From Mesodorylaimus sp. YZB2_4 (Eukaryota > Nematoda > Enoplea > Dorylaimida > Dorylaimidae): a stretch of 64,000 bases of DNA. Shown one piece after another: positions 1 through 10,890 of this stretch. A program made the position numbers and the translations under genes. The notes below the pieces were generated by a model. The model saw only the letters and a list, made by a program, of their open reading frames with translations. It did not search any database and had not been told where the DNA came from. Position 1 is the stretch's first letter; the number at the start of each line of letters is the position of its first letter. The DNA lies in contig JASANH010000220.1 in NCBI GenBank assembly GCA_030248295.1, forward strand, positions 186,001 through 250,000, in the 5' to 3' direction.

Positions 1-470
1 ATTTTTTTATCCTTATATTGATCATCACTTTACGGTTTCTTTCTGCGCATTAGTTATTGTGGTTTATGCTAGTTATTGGCGCCATGCCCGACTTTCTTTG
101 ATTTCGTCGCACTGGCTTTACTATTGATGGTTTTTTGGTTGTATTGCAGTCGGAAAACTGTAACAAGTCATGACTGTAATTTCTTACATATCGTAGGCTA
201 CTGTTTCAATTATTTAGAATCGCGGTATTGCCTTACATTTCTTGCCAACGTGAGGCTGGAGAATAGTATGTACGTAAATGAAGTCTGCAATGTGATGTGT
301 CGTGCTTAGGTCATACTGTATACTCGTGCTCAAACTTCATTCACAAACAAACTACAGTATGTCGAAGCACTCGAACACTATTCGATTGTTTGCTAAGTTA
401 GGCTTAGGCTGAGATACTTAGGGGCCATCCATAAAGGTAGTCACGTGCGGTCGGGGGAGGGGAAGCATAG

Positions 471-1161
471 TTCAAATCTGGACCCTGCTAGCTAGGCAGA
501 CACGCGTCAAATGCGCGGCAGCCACTGTTTGCGACTGCAACGAAGCCGTGTGCGCGGTCGCTATACAAGTCGCGCAGGTCTGCGTGATACTCGAGTATAA
601 CCTCGGCTTTTTGAAAGCTCCGTGATATATTTTTTTCTTGGGCCTAGACTCCTAAGCATAACTAAGGGTACATTTGGCAAGATTTGGAAATGCTTTGTTC
701 TTCAATTGTATCACATACTTCGATGTTCAAAAGCCTTCTGTAGACGCAAATAAGTGACTCGGAGGCCTTGTATACTTGCTCATTTACAAAGAGGTCTTGT
801 TCCAGGGTGAGTCATGACGCGAGCTCTGTGCTAATGATCCCTAAGTTTTCGCACACATGAATTGGACACAGACAGTAAACAATTCTAAGTAGGTAAAAGG
901 TTTTAACTTTAGTGGTTCCTTGCTTCTTCTTTCATATCTTGTAACTTCCTTCTCATCCTAGGCCTAGGCTTATTAGTCTGGTATTTCCTCGACTGCATAG
1001 CTATCAAACAAAAAGTTGCTTCTGTCCGTCGTGTTTTCTAAGCGTGCGAGATCCCACGCACTGTCAGTGCTCTGCGACCGCGCACAGAGCTTCGTTGCAG
1101 TCGCAAACAGTCGCTGCCGCCGCCTTTGACGCGTGTCTGCCTAGTAGGGTACAGATTTGAA
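471..1161. repeat. Inverted repeat with ~90-bp arms
   Basis: Positions 471-561 and the reverse complement of 1074-1161 match over almost their whole length. Shared blocks include AGGCAGACACGCGTCAAA and CTGTTTGCGACTGCAACGAAG. The spacer of about 510 bp has no credible coding frame. The structure resembles a MITE or foldback element lying inside the left part of the 421-2468 region. I see no gene here. Confidence 0.6.
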
Positions 1162-1375
1162 ATATGCGGAGGGGGAGGGGTAGCGGCCAATGGTCGACCG
1201 CAGCAAATTTTTAAACTTTCGATGACAAAAAACCACCTTTTATCTTCACCGCGCTCAAACCTTCAAAACTTTTTGTCTCCTCTTCTCCTTGGTCGTTCAT
1301 TCTCGATAATGCACTTCCGGATTCATCAGGACTCTTAATCCCAAGTGGAATCCTTAAGGGAAAAGTTGGGAGGCG

Positions 1376-1678
1376 ATGGCTCAGCTGGTTAAGGCGTTTA
1401 TCCGCCTTGCTGGCTGGCAAACCTGACTGGGAGGCCGAGGTTCTATTCCGGCGGAGGACGGCAGTAAGTAGGTCGTCGCTGGCTTTGGACGCCTGGCTCT
1501 GCGCGACACCCCTGCTGCTGTCAAATGCGGACGCCCACCCAAGGAGCAGAGAAGCGGGAAACTGTATCGAACACCAGTCGGGAAGGCCCCTAAGCTAAGC
1601 CTAAGCCAGTATGCCCTCGTGTGGAGGTGCTCCAAGTGAAGACACAGGGAACCTGCCGTGAGAGCTGGTCACCTCTAG
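1376..1678 (+). mobile_element. tRNA-derived SINE-like element
   Basis: The head looks like a tRNA gene. GGCTCAGCTGGTTAAGGCG resembles an A box with D-arm, and GAGGTTCTATTCCGG resembles a B box about 50 bp later. The acceptor arms do not pair, so it is not a working tRNA. The body ends with CCTCGTGTGGAGGTGCTCC and then CTGCCGTGAGAGCTGGTCA. Close copies of these tail blocks occur at 23460-23475 (opposite strand), 28500-28526 and, inverted, 28073-28100. These shared tails make it a dispersed family. Confidence 0.65.
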
Positions 1679-2087
1679 GGATAGGTCGGGATCACCTTTT
1701 TCCGGTATCGGGATCGGGACTTTTTGTTTGAGGTCATACATTGTTTGCACACACGAAGGAGATGATTCTATTTTCCTCACTAAAGCAAACTTAAGTAATG
1801 CAGGTTTTTTAAAGCTTTTTATCAGGTCGAGTTTCAGTCATTATAAGAAAGCTGAAATTGATGAGTACATTCGCAGTTTCGAAACGCGTCCAGCAAGGTC
1901 AGCCTGGGCTAAGTAAAATCAGTGTTGCCAACATTATCGATTTGAGCCGATGTTGCTGTTGCCTCTTCATCGCAGATATGATGGATCAGAGTGTACCTCC
2001 ATGCTTATGCGTATCATAATTATTAGCAGAATCCCGATGCCTCGATGTCAGGATCAGGATCGGGATCCCAACCTATCCCTAGTCACC

Positions 2088-2200
2088 CCACAACCTCGCT
2101 TACCATATGACTGCTGGCCAGCTAATATGATTGGAAGTCCCGTGGAGAACTGGGTCGACGCGGCCCAACCCGCAAAACTTTTTAAAAAATATGGGGAAAA
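2088..2200 (+). repeat. Partial SINE-like tail
   Basis: The segment holds CATATGACTGCTGGCC, then GGAAGTCCCGTGG and GAACTGGG. The same order of blocks follows the SINE-like copies at 28530-28640 and 29060-29135, so this is a truncated member of that family. Nothing else is recognised between here and the NDC1 start codon at 3123. Confidence 0.5.
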
Positions 2201-3122
2201 GTTGTGAGAATAGTTTGTGGAGGCTTTTACAAAATAGAAATCCGCTCCATCAATCAAAAAAGATTTGTCTTCGAAGGAGAGGTCATCTTGTCAAGCTCAA
2301 GAAAGCATAAGATAAACCATTTCACAAAACAGCGTTTGAAAAGGGGGTATGGCTGAAGTGGTCGACCATTTTTTTAGGGGGGTTTCGCGAGGGATGGTCG
2401 GCATGCGGTCAGGGGAGGGGGGGTCAAAAAGTCGAGATTTTGTGCGGTCGACCTTTATGGATGGCCCCATAGGGGAAAAATGAAAACTTCTATGTTTCTG
2501 ATCCTTGTTGTAGAAATAAGAGTGTGTGCATCTTGTAGAGCTCGTCAAGCTGTACAAGCTGGAACTTTTTTGATCAGGCCGTTTCAGAGATACAGTATCA
2601 TATGTTATAATACAGTATATATAAATTTTTATTCGAGAAAAATCAAGCGCCATAACTGTCTAAAAACTTTTTGCTTACAAATTTAAATAGGTGCATCTCA
2701 AAAAACTCGACGAGCTGAACAACATTTTGATCAGGCCAAATTTCAGATATACGTAGTGTGTCAAATTTAACATGCTGGACCTCGGGGGAATGCAGCCGTG
2801 GGAATCTCTCGCGAGAGGATCGGCTCCGTGCTCCCAAGGTGTAGGCACTCTATCTTGTACAGCCTTGTATCTTGTAGGCACTCTATCTCTATCCTTTTAA
2901 AAAAATGGACTCTCCTCGCTTTGTCATTTGTTCTCACCGTTAAACATTTGAATTTGGCGCCATGATATACGAACAATCATCGTTGTCTGCTACTACGCGG
3001 GAAACCGATGAGTTAAATTTCAAAGTTTGTTTTTGCTTTTTCGCATTGCGCATTCAGCCATTGACAGAAGGTGACTATATTATAGTTTATTCGAATTTTT
3101 TGGTCTCATCACCACATTAGCA

Positions 3123-6100
3123 ATGCGTCAAGTGCGAGATATTTCTCTTTGGTTCAGTAAAGAGGTGGGTGATTCTGTGACCTTCCTGTGTCTTTATTGT
3201 ATTTTTTTCGGTGCTGAAGCAGAAACGGATTAGTAATATCGTTACAGGTTTGGACACCTCGTTTGGCCTGCGCAATTGGTGCGCAATCCTTAATTTCTTG
3301 TATGATAACAATTATTTCGATAGCTATTCTCCAAGCGAGTGCTTTACATCCGTTTGCGTCCATCGCTGGTAAGTAAGTGCCTTATTGCCATTTGCAATGG
3401 CTTTTTTGGAAGCTCTTAAGAGGTTTAGAATTCGAAAAGACTAGGCCTAAATGCTGCGTTGTTTCTGATCATGGGATGTACATTTTCCTTGCTGAAACGG
3501 TGGGGTGATATGACCTGATGAGGAACTGTTCCCTTTGGGAAGGGGGTTGTACAATAAGTGCCTTTTAGCGCCAAAAAGCCTCTTGTTCCTCGCTCAGCTG
3601 TTTCGGATCGGATTTCGGCACTTGACCCTACCATTGGAATTTTAGGGATCAAATGTCTGATAATTTTAAATGTGTCAGCTCCGAAAATGTTTTGGTTTTA
3701 GATGCCATGAGCGTTCCATTTTCTTGGCACACTTGGCTGGTCAGTTTAATTTCAGCGATAATTACGATTCCCTCCTCAATAATCATGGCTCAAATTATGA
3801 CACGTAAGTGCAAACGGTTGCACTTTGTATGTGTCAGCGAAACCGTTCAGTCCATTATCCTATATTTGTTTTTTTTTAGCCAGAAACCGAGCTTTTAGAT
3901 TCCATTTCTTGCACGCTGGTTGGCGTTCAGTTGGCTTTGTACTTTTATGGGTCGTTTTGCAACTGATGCTTGATCTCGTTATTGCTCTGTGCTGCTTGAA
4001 GTTATCCATGAACTCTTCGAAGTAAGAACAGTCCTTATCGTTCTGTAACGGCTTTTATGCAAGCATTGCTTACAGGGCAACAGGAGTGGTATGCTACGGT
4101 GTCATTATCACGTCCTTATGCTCGTCGGCTTATTTCTTATTCAATCGACGCTTCCGATTTGATTTTCCGGCTGATTTGGATTATAACGTAATAAGTATAT
4201 TTCTAATTGTGTAATAGCTAATGTCAGATATTTTTTCAGAAATATAAGAATATGGTTTCCTATTTCTATAAAACTGCGTTTCACGCTCGTATGAATTCAA
4301 ATTTTTATTTCGTCGGTTACGCCATGGCCGTTATGTTCGCTACGTTCATCTTGTTCGGTGCGTATAAGCTCAGCAATTCCCTTTGCGCCTTATCATCTGC
4401 GTATTCTTGCAGGTTGGCGTATATGCCGTTTATTTTCGAAATATCCATCGTCATTTGTCGAAGCGATTTGGCACGTGCTGATTTGTCAACCTAGCGTGAT
4501 TTGGTCGGTGGGAATCTTATCATTGGCCGGTATATTTCGTCAGAATTCATCAAAAGTGTTATTCGATCTTTTAGTATGTCGGGTAAGTGAATGAGTATTA
4601 CGTCATTGCTTGGCGACTGTTTGCGGCTGATGAGAATGTTGACGCAGTGTGACGGAGTCCTAGCGAGCCGCTTTGGTTTTAATTTCTCGAAGACATAATT
4701 GGTGTGCAATTGTTACTCATTTTTTGAATTAATTTGAGTCTCCAGTCGACACGCTGCGCGATGGGAAGTGTTATATTGACGTAGTTTTTAAGAATTAAGC
4801 TTCAACAAACTGATTTTTATGTGCGTCAAAGGCGGTGAAAACATGCCATCGGCGAGGAGAACGTGTTCTGTGAGGTTTTTATATTTTGAGCCTCTCCTTC
4901 GTCCTTATTTCCTTTCTTGCCCATATCTGACCTATGGGCAAGTAATTGAGTCGATATTGTCTATATGGGCGTGGGCAACCGGGTTCTTTCGAGTGGAACA
5001 AGCAAAATAAACGCGGCGTTATCGTCAATTGCTCACTTGTTAGGTCTCATTTTATGGCTTCTCAGGCGGAGGGTCTATCGTGCACGAACGAGTGAATTCA
5101 GGTTTTATGAAATAGTTCTCGTGAAATAGGAAAGAAACGAAATAGCTTGCTAGCTTCTCAATACGAGCTAATTTCCTTCGCCTTCCTACCGAGCCCTCTT
5201 TGCCCGTTGCGTCTGATTGTCAGACGGTCCGTCTGGCGCCAGGGAATGTCAACTAGGAGGTATCATCGCCATGGTGACGGTCAAGATACTCCAAGCAGTC
5301 CCACACCTCCTCATTGGACTGATGTGATTATTGCTGGCTACGACCATGTCCGAAATGCCTGTGGCACGGCCGCCTATGATGGTACACGGCACGTTGTTCA
5401 ATTCTGTCTCGCTTCGATCCTATCTCATTATCTAATATTATCTTGATATCGCTTTTCCAAATAGCAAGGGAATTAGATCAGGGACGAGGCTCGTTTAAAT
5501 TTTTCGGCCTAGCCCGAGATTGTAGGCGTGGAAAGGGATGGGTACCAGGACGATGCTCGGCTAGGCCTGTAATCTTATGGCTTCGACGCGTCAAATTACA
5601 AAATCGCACCGGTCAATAGGTGTGAGGGTATGATTTTGGACTTGAGAGTTGAGAAAGATGAGCCGACCTAACTCGTCCACCGTCCTTACGGCCAGTACGA
5701 ATGTAGCTACCAGCGAACGCGATTCGATCGCTTCGCTTGTCGTCAACGGAGACACTGAAGTGATGCCGCCTACGGAAGAATTTGCAGCAAGCTCAAAGCT
5801 GGTCAAGGCTGGTTCGTTAGTGAGTGCCGTTTTGGCTATCGAAGAGCCTATACAACAGGTACGAAATGAGATCTGTACAGGTTCTTCACCAGGCTAGTGT
5901 TCAGGGTCCAATCGTTGATGTTTTACCACAGGCTCGCTTATTAAAACTACTTATGGAGGAAGGCGTGGATGTGAATGCCGTGGATAGATTTGGAAAAAGT
6001 GCTTTAATGCACGCGGCCACATTAGGAGCACGGGCGGCTGTGCAGGCTTTGCTTAGCAATGATCGCGTGAATGCAACTTTGGCCGATCATTTTGGCAATA

Positions 6101-9060
6101 CTTCTTTGATTTTGGCTTCTTCAGCTGGTCACGATACTATTTTACTTTTGCTGCTCGAGTATTTGAAACGAACAAAAGGATTTGAGGCTGTTTTGGCTTT
6201 TTTGGATGTTCAAAATAAGAACGGCGATACTGCAATGACTGTGGCCATCAAAAACGGGCATGTTGAGTGCGCTAACCTTTTGAGCGAGTATATGAAGGTA
6301 GGGGATGCTCGCTGCTGCCTCTCAATAACCTAACGTTCCTTTGTCTTCAGGAGGCGATTAAATATGAGAAAAGTCCATCGAAAATAAATAACAGTGTTGG
6401 AAGCGCGGCTGAAAATGTGCTTCGTAGGAGGGCTAAAAGTCAACAAAGTAGGCGATCTTCACATATGACCGCGTTTCCCAATGATCGTCTTCTTTATAAG
6501 TCGGCTAATGGACGCTTAGCATCGGCCGTGGTGGTCGATGATCGTGTTCTGATGGATGGCTTGAGACGAAAAACAGTCACTGCCGGAACCTTTGGGTCGA
6601 GATATAACGGAGTGAGCTTACCGGACTTGTCTGGCTCGACTGGTAGCGTGAACTCTCCCATGTGCGAAGTGAAGAGTTTTGACGGAAGTAATTCTGCATT
6701 GACTGAAACCCGAAATTTACTTGCACTCGATTTATCTAACGATGTCCAGCCTAGTTCTAAAAGATTGTCTGATGCTAGCGACTATCGAATGAAAAGTCCG
6801 GTCATTCGAGTAGCGGCTACTGGTTCGGCTAAGAGACCACCCGCCTTGAAAACGAGACGTTCGATGAGAACGATTCATGACATGATTTCTGAGAAACGAA
6901 ATGTGGCTCGGCATGGAAAAGTGCAGAGGTTGTTTCATGTGGAAAGTGATGGTAGTCCGAGTGGCAGTGAGGAGCGTGTTTCGTCGACTATATCTGATAG
7001 ATTTCGTCGATTGTTTGATCGACGTATCGATTATGTTTCTACTCGATTGCAAGATGTTGATTTGTCCAAGTATGAGGGGGCTGGTGTGCTGGCGCCTATT
7101 CCAATCATTAGAACGCCTCGTCTCATGTCAACGGATAAAGTGACTAGTGCTGGAGGTGCTGGTTTGGCGCTGAGTTCTCGAACAAAGTTGTCCATGGTTA
7201 GTGCAAATGCTGACAACAGAAATATGGCTGTTAAAAAAGATACTGATTTTAAACTACCACCACTAAAACCTGTGAGATTGGCGTAGGCTATGAGGTGATG
7301 TATGTAGACTCTGTACTGTAGATGTATTCTGTGTAGAAAGGTTGAAGTGGGAGTCAGTAAAAGCGGAACTCGAAGGTGGTATGTGTGGTGGAAGGGAAGG
7401 ACGATTTGTCATTTGTTCCGCGTTTGAGTGCAGTGTCTTATTGGATCGATCAAAATGAACATCAGTCATTGAAGTAGGGATGAGTATCAGGGCTAGTAGT
7501 GAGGCCGTATGATGTTGTCACGGTTACGCGAGCCACAATCGAGTGTGTTGTCGTTGGGTGCTTGAAGATGGATTGGGAAGATGTAGCTTTCAACGGGATT
7601 GAATTCGTTGGATAATGAGATAGCAACGAGGACGAGTGGGAGTTACGAAGGTGGACAATGTGTCTGAAAAAAGAACTGTATAAAAATGAAGGTGTCTGGA
7701 ATAATACAGCTGGCCGTGTTCGTTGCTTGCTTTGAGATCCGCAGATGCCAGCCTAAGAAATTAGTCTTGTTTTAGCCCCTGCAGTTCGTATTGCCATCGT
7801 CAGATCCGATTCCCTTTGGCCAAGAAAATGATACGTTTTTCACGTTGGGCGAAGCCTTGTCGGTTGATCAGCCGTTGATTTTGAAAGTAAGTAATTTGGT
7901 TGGATGTGTGGTGTTGTTATCAGGCTAGTTCTTTTTAGTTCTTGGCTTTTTTGGATTTGCGCTTGTTGACTCTGCAACGACAGCCCAGGATGCAACAGGT
8001 GTTCACTGTCAGCAGGCCAGGTAAGGAATGATGGTTATTGAAAGGTGTATACTGTAGCTGTTGATAGGGTGATGGCTGTGTAAGAGGATGTTTCAGGCGG
8101 TCATCCGAGGACTTGGATCTCTGTAGTCGCGCCTATGCTGCAAATGCTACAAGTTCAAATCAAAATGTTCCAAGACTTTAACGAACGTTTGGCCGCTGCG
8201 TGGGAATTTAAACTTGAACAAGCTACGGCTGGGCGCGGATTGGTAATTGGAGGAAGTCGTATTCCGGCATCGATCCAACCAAAACATTGGAACCGAGACT
8301 GGAAATTACAAGGTGAACACGAGCCTGGTAGGTTCGTAGTGAGCAATGGAAGCTCGACTCGACAAGTTTCTGCTTTATCACTCGATCGTGTGGTTCGTGA
8401 TCACATGCCAGCCTTTGTCAAAGCTTTTTGGACGGCTGATCCACTTGCTGGCCATGAAATGCTGTGGGCTGATTTGACCTTGCAGCTTTGGAATATTGAA
8501 GGTAGGAGGACATGTTTTGATGACTTGCAATCATGAGGTGGTCCTTGAAGTATGATGGGGGATTGCGCCACCCTGCCTTGTGGATTTGGTCTTCTGTGGT
8601 TTTCATGATCGTCATTTCCTGTACTGTGTATAGTAACACAGCTGGATGGGACCTTGGGTGATGGACTCGTGACTACAAGGTTTCAGTTTTTAGCCTTTGG
8701 GCACATTATTGCCGCTTCATACACTGATGACAAATACGGCATGGTTCAAAGGGACTTGCCAGCGATCATTGGTCATTTGCTCGATTTGTACTCTGCGTCC
8801 GATAGATACGCCCGTTTGATCACTTCGCAGCGAATCAATCGACATCAAAAAGCCGAAATTGATTTGCAACTGACGTTATTGAGCGATCGGGTGACGGCCA
8901 CCATGGAAGAAATTATGAATGTTTTTGGAGATTTAAGGTACCGTGCATTGGCTTGGGCCGATTCGTAGTTAAAAAATGGCATCTTTCTTTTAGTGACATC
9001 CGGCTGGCAGATCAGCATCAAATCTTGCTCAGACGCCTGGCGGATAGCAGACGCAAGTGA
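3123..9060 (+). CDS. NDC1: Nucleoporin NDC1 (transmembrane)
   Basis: NDC1 is a pore-membrane protein that anchors nuclear pore complexes in the nuclear envelope. Exons: 3123-3164, 3248-3368, 3702-3803, 3880-4021, 4076-4187, 4240-4357, 4413-4582, 7776-7886 (or from 7785), 7939-8020, 8097-8501, 8694-8937 and 8994-9060. All junctions are GT-AG and in phase, giving about 571 residues; human NDC1 has 674, and the middle linker is shorter here. The first seven exons encode about six membrane segments. The rest is the cytoplasmic domain, with VFTVSRPGGHPRTW (human VFSLSQPGGHPHNW) and AASYTDDKYGMVQRDLPAI (human AASFTEDRFGVVQTTLPAI). The start is the first ATG; an AG lies two bases before it. The intron 4583-7775 is far longer than the others and contains a whole ankyrin-repeat gene on the same strand. 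Confidence 0.9.
5658..7286 (+). CDS. Ankyrin-repeat protein nested in NDC1 intron
   Basis: Exons 5658-5858, 5932-6297 and 6351-7286 join in phase to a 500-residue protein. Residues of about 68-190 form three or four ankyrin repeats: VDVNAVDRFGKSALMHAA, then a second starting NATLADHFGNTSLILASSAGH, then FLDVQNKNGDTAMTVAIKNGH. The remaining 310 residues are rich in Ser and Arg and look disordered, ending KLPPLKPVRLA. There is no signal peptide or membrane segment. The layout recalls small ANKRD33/34-type proteins, but I cannot assign an orthologue. The gene has its own ATG and stop and sits wholly inside the seventh NDC1 intron on the same strand, so it needs its own promoter or must be processed from the NDC1 transcript. 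An in-frame TTG three codons upstream is not needed as a start. Confidence 0.8.
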
Positions 9061-9722
9061 CGAGCAAAGTTACCTTGAAATGAAGGTGGTGGTTTTATCG
9101 GAACTTGTTTGAGCGGCTTAAGTTTTCAAGATTCGCTGCGGCGTGGTTCTTTGACGTAAGCAATGATCGACATGTGTGCGTTCGAGCAACTGTTGAAATT
9201 TTTTGCTATGCTTCTAAATGATGTGCATGTTTCGTACGCATTGGATTATGAATATTGTGAGGTTGAAATTGAACCAGGTCGTCCCAGGATAAGTCATTCA
9301 AATGTATCGTCTTTTTTTGGGCGATCCGCAGGCATTATACATAGATTTTAGTTGAGACGAACGAAATCAGCATGTGAGACCAAGGTGCCACAATATGCAA
9401 TGCTCGTTACGCGTACCGCCATCGCTGGACGGCTTGCAGTCATCGACAGTTCATCTTGATCTGACTGGCTGTGGCATGTTGAAAATGGGAAGAGGCACAG
9501 TATTGTCAGTCAATATATTAGTCCCCTACAGGTCCGCAATGGTCATGCCGGCAGGACACAGCTGTAAAGGCTCGAATGCAACAACCTACATGGAGCTGCT
9601 AGCGTCACTCGAGCATCCACAGACCATGTCGGAAGACCCGGTTGTCCGCCCAGGTCTTTTATTGTGGCAGAAAAGCTCAACCATTCACTCCATACGGACC
9701 CAGACGTATCTCAACCACACAG
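9061..9722. other. Spacer, nothing recognised
   Basis: This stretch follows the NDC1 stop codon. Its open frames are short and show no family signature. It probably contains the NDC1 3'UTR and the decayed far end of the neighbouring kinase relic. Confidence 0.4.
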
Positions 9723-10500
9723 TCAAACCCACAGATGACTAGTCTGGCACTGGATGTCGGCCACTGGCGCCGCCACGTCGGATGGCATCTCGAGTATAGT
9801 CATGATCTCGAGTCTCTTGCCTTCCCTCAAGTCGCTCGGGAATGGATTCGGCCCCGGCTTCCTGTGAACTGGCCGCCCTGCCACGCGATAGAGGAACGAC
9901 GCGATTCGAGAGCAACCGGTTACTAAGGGCGGCCCGACTCCCGACTGATTATGAGAGGGCCACAAAAGGCACACACACAGACACAAAACAGCAGGTTAGT
10001 ATCAATGCTAATCAAGAACCAGTCCAGATTAGTCAATACCTCTCATTCCGTCTATCCGTTGTATGGGGCTGCACTGTTTTCCAGGATCTAAAAGAGCAAA
10101 CCTCCTTCAGTTCCGGCTTCGATGCGCTCCGTGAACTCTTACCCCCCTCCCTCCTCCCAGACGAGCACTTCCGGGCTCCACGTGTCCGACTCGACTGTCC
10201 AACGATTCGGGCGCCGAACACACCATGGGCATTCGAGTCGCATTCCTTAGACGATACCGTTCGTGACGCCAATGAACCTGGTCATCCCGAAGTCCTTGAT
10301 CTTCAGACGCCCCAGAGTCGTTCGGCTTCAGTTCGGCCAAGCAGGTCCATGCTGCCTTTACTGTTGCAGGTAGCCTAAAAGGAGCGAGATGTAGATGAGC
10401 TGAGTAGAGTGACGAACGACGGTCTCACCATTGCTGTGGATATGCTCGATGCCCCCGCCGCTTCGCTGGCTAACCGCATCTTGGTGCCCATCGGGATTGG
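9723..10500 (-). pseudogene. Receptor tyrosine kinase pseudogene (C-lobe)
   Basis: Read on the minus strand, consecutive kinase subdomains appear in order but in changing frames. They are IEHIHSNG, AAWTCLAELKPNDSG (position of the AARNCL catalytic loop), LKIKDFGMTRF (DFG motif), YRLRNATRMP then SAPESL (APE motif), VESDTWSPEVLVWE (SDxWSFGVLLWE), ILENSAAPYNG, and finally EGKRLE with MPSDVAAPVADI (the helix before the kinase C-terminus). At least two frameshifts separate DFG, APE and the SDTW block, and the PYNG exon contains TAG and TGA. The WE/ILEN junction keeps intron-like GT and TTTTAG borders near 10083-10140, so this is an unprocessed gene relic and not a retrocopy. The HRD motif is lost. 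The kinase subfamily is not clear. Confidence 0.7.
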
Positions 10501-10890
10501 AAGGTCCCGCCGCAGTAGCTATTTCAGGCTGTTCCCTGCTAGCGCGGAGATACATCCCTTTGTCCACTCCTGTCTCCCCAGCATGGAAGTACTTGCCACG
10601 CAACCAAACAGTTTGAACTCTGAACGGCTTCAAGAAGATTCGTCGTACGCTCGCACTTGTACACATCGTGATATGACAGCCCTTCAGGCACTGCACTCTT
10701 ATGAGAGACAAAGAGTTCTCCTACTGTTCGAGCTGTCACACGAGGCACATCAACCGGCCGTGGCCATTTCCATTTCGCACGTTCCATCCCAAACATTTCA
10801 CCAGACAAAGATCACGTACGCACGACACGTTTCACGAAAGACATTGATCACTCGGCACGATCACAGTCCCACCCTTCCTCCGATCGCCCT

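Larger units (their letters stand above)
421..2468. mobile_element. Region bounded by 18-bp terminal inverted repeats
   Basis: The 18 bases from 421 (GGGGCCATCCATAAAGGT) recur as a perfect reverse complement ending at 2468. Both ends then run into G-rich sequence containing GCGGTC. This layout fits a non-autonomous DNA transposon or two termini of nested elements. No transposase-like reading frame is present inside. The flanks (CTTA on the left, ATAG on the right) do not form a clear target-site duplication, so the boundaries are provisional. The interior also holds the separate inverted repeat at 471-1161 and a SINE-like copy at 1376-1678. Confidence 0.45.

Noticed and set aside
4819..5446. 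Extra NDC1 exons between 4.6 and 5.6 kb
   Set aside because: The alignment to human NDC1 is continuous when 4582 is joined directly to 7776 in phase 0, leaving no missing segment to place here.
6732..7052. 106-residue minus-strand frame
   Set aside because: It is antisense to the last ankyrin-gene exon, with no domain and no splice support.
9842..10378. 178-residue plus-strand open frame as a gene
   Set aside because: It lies exactly over the kinase relic on the other strand. Its translation shows no family signature, so it is an antisense shadow.
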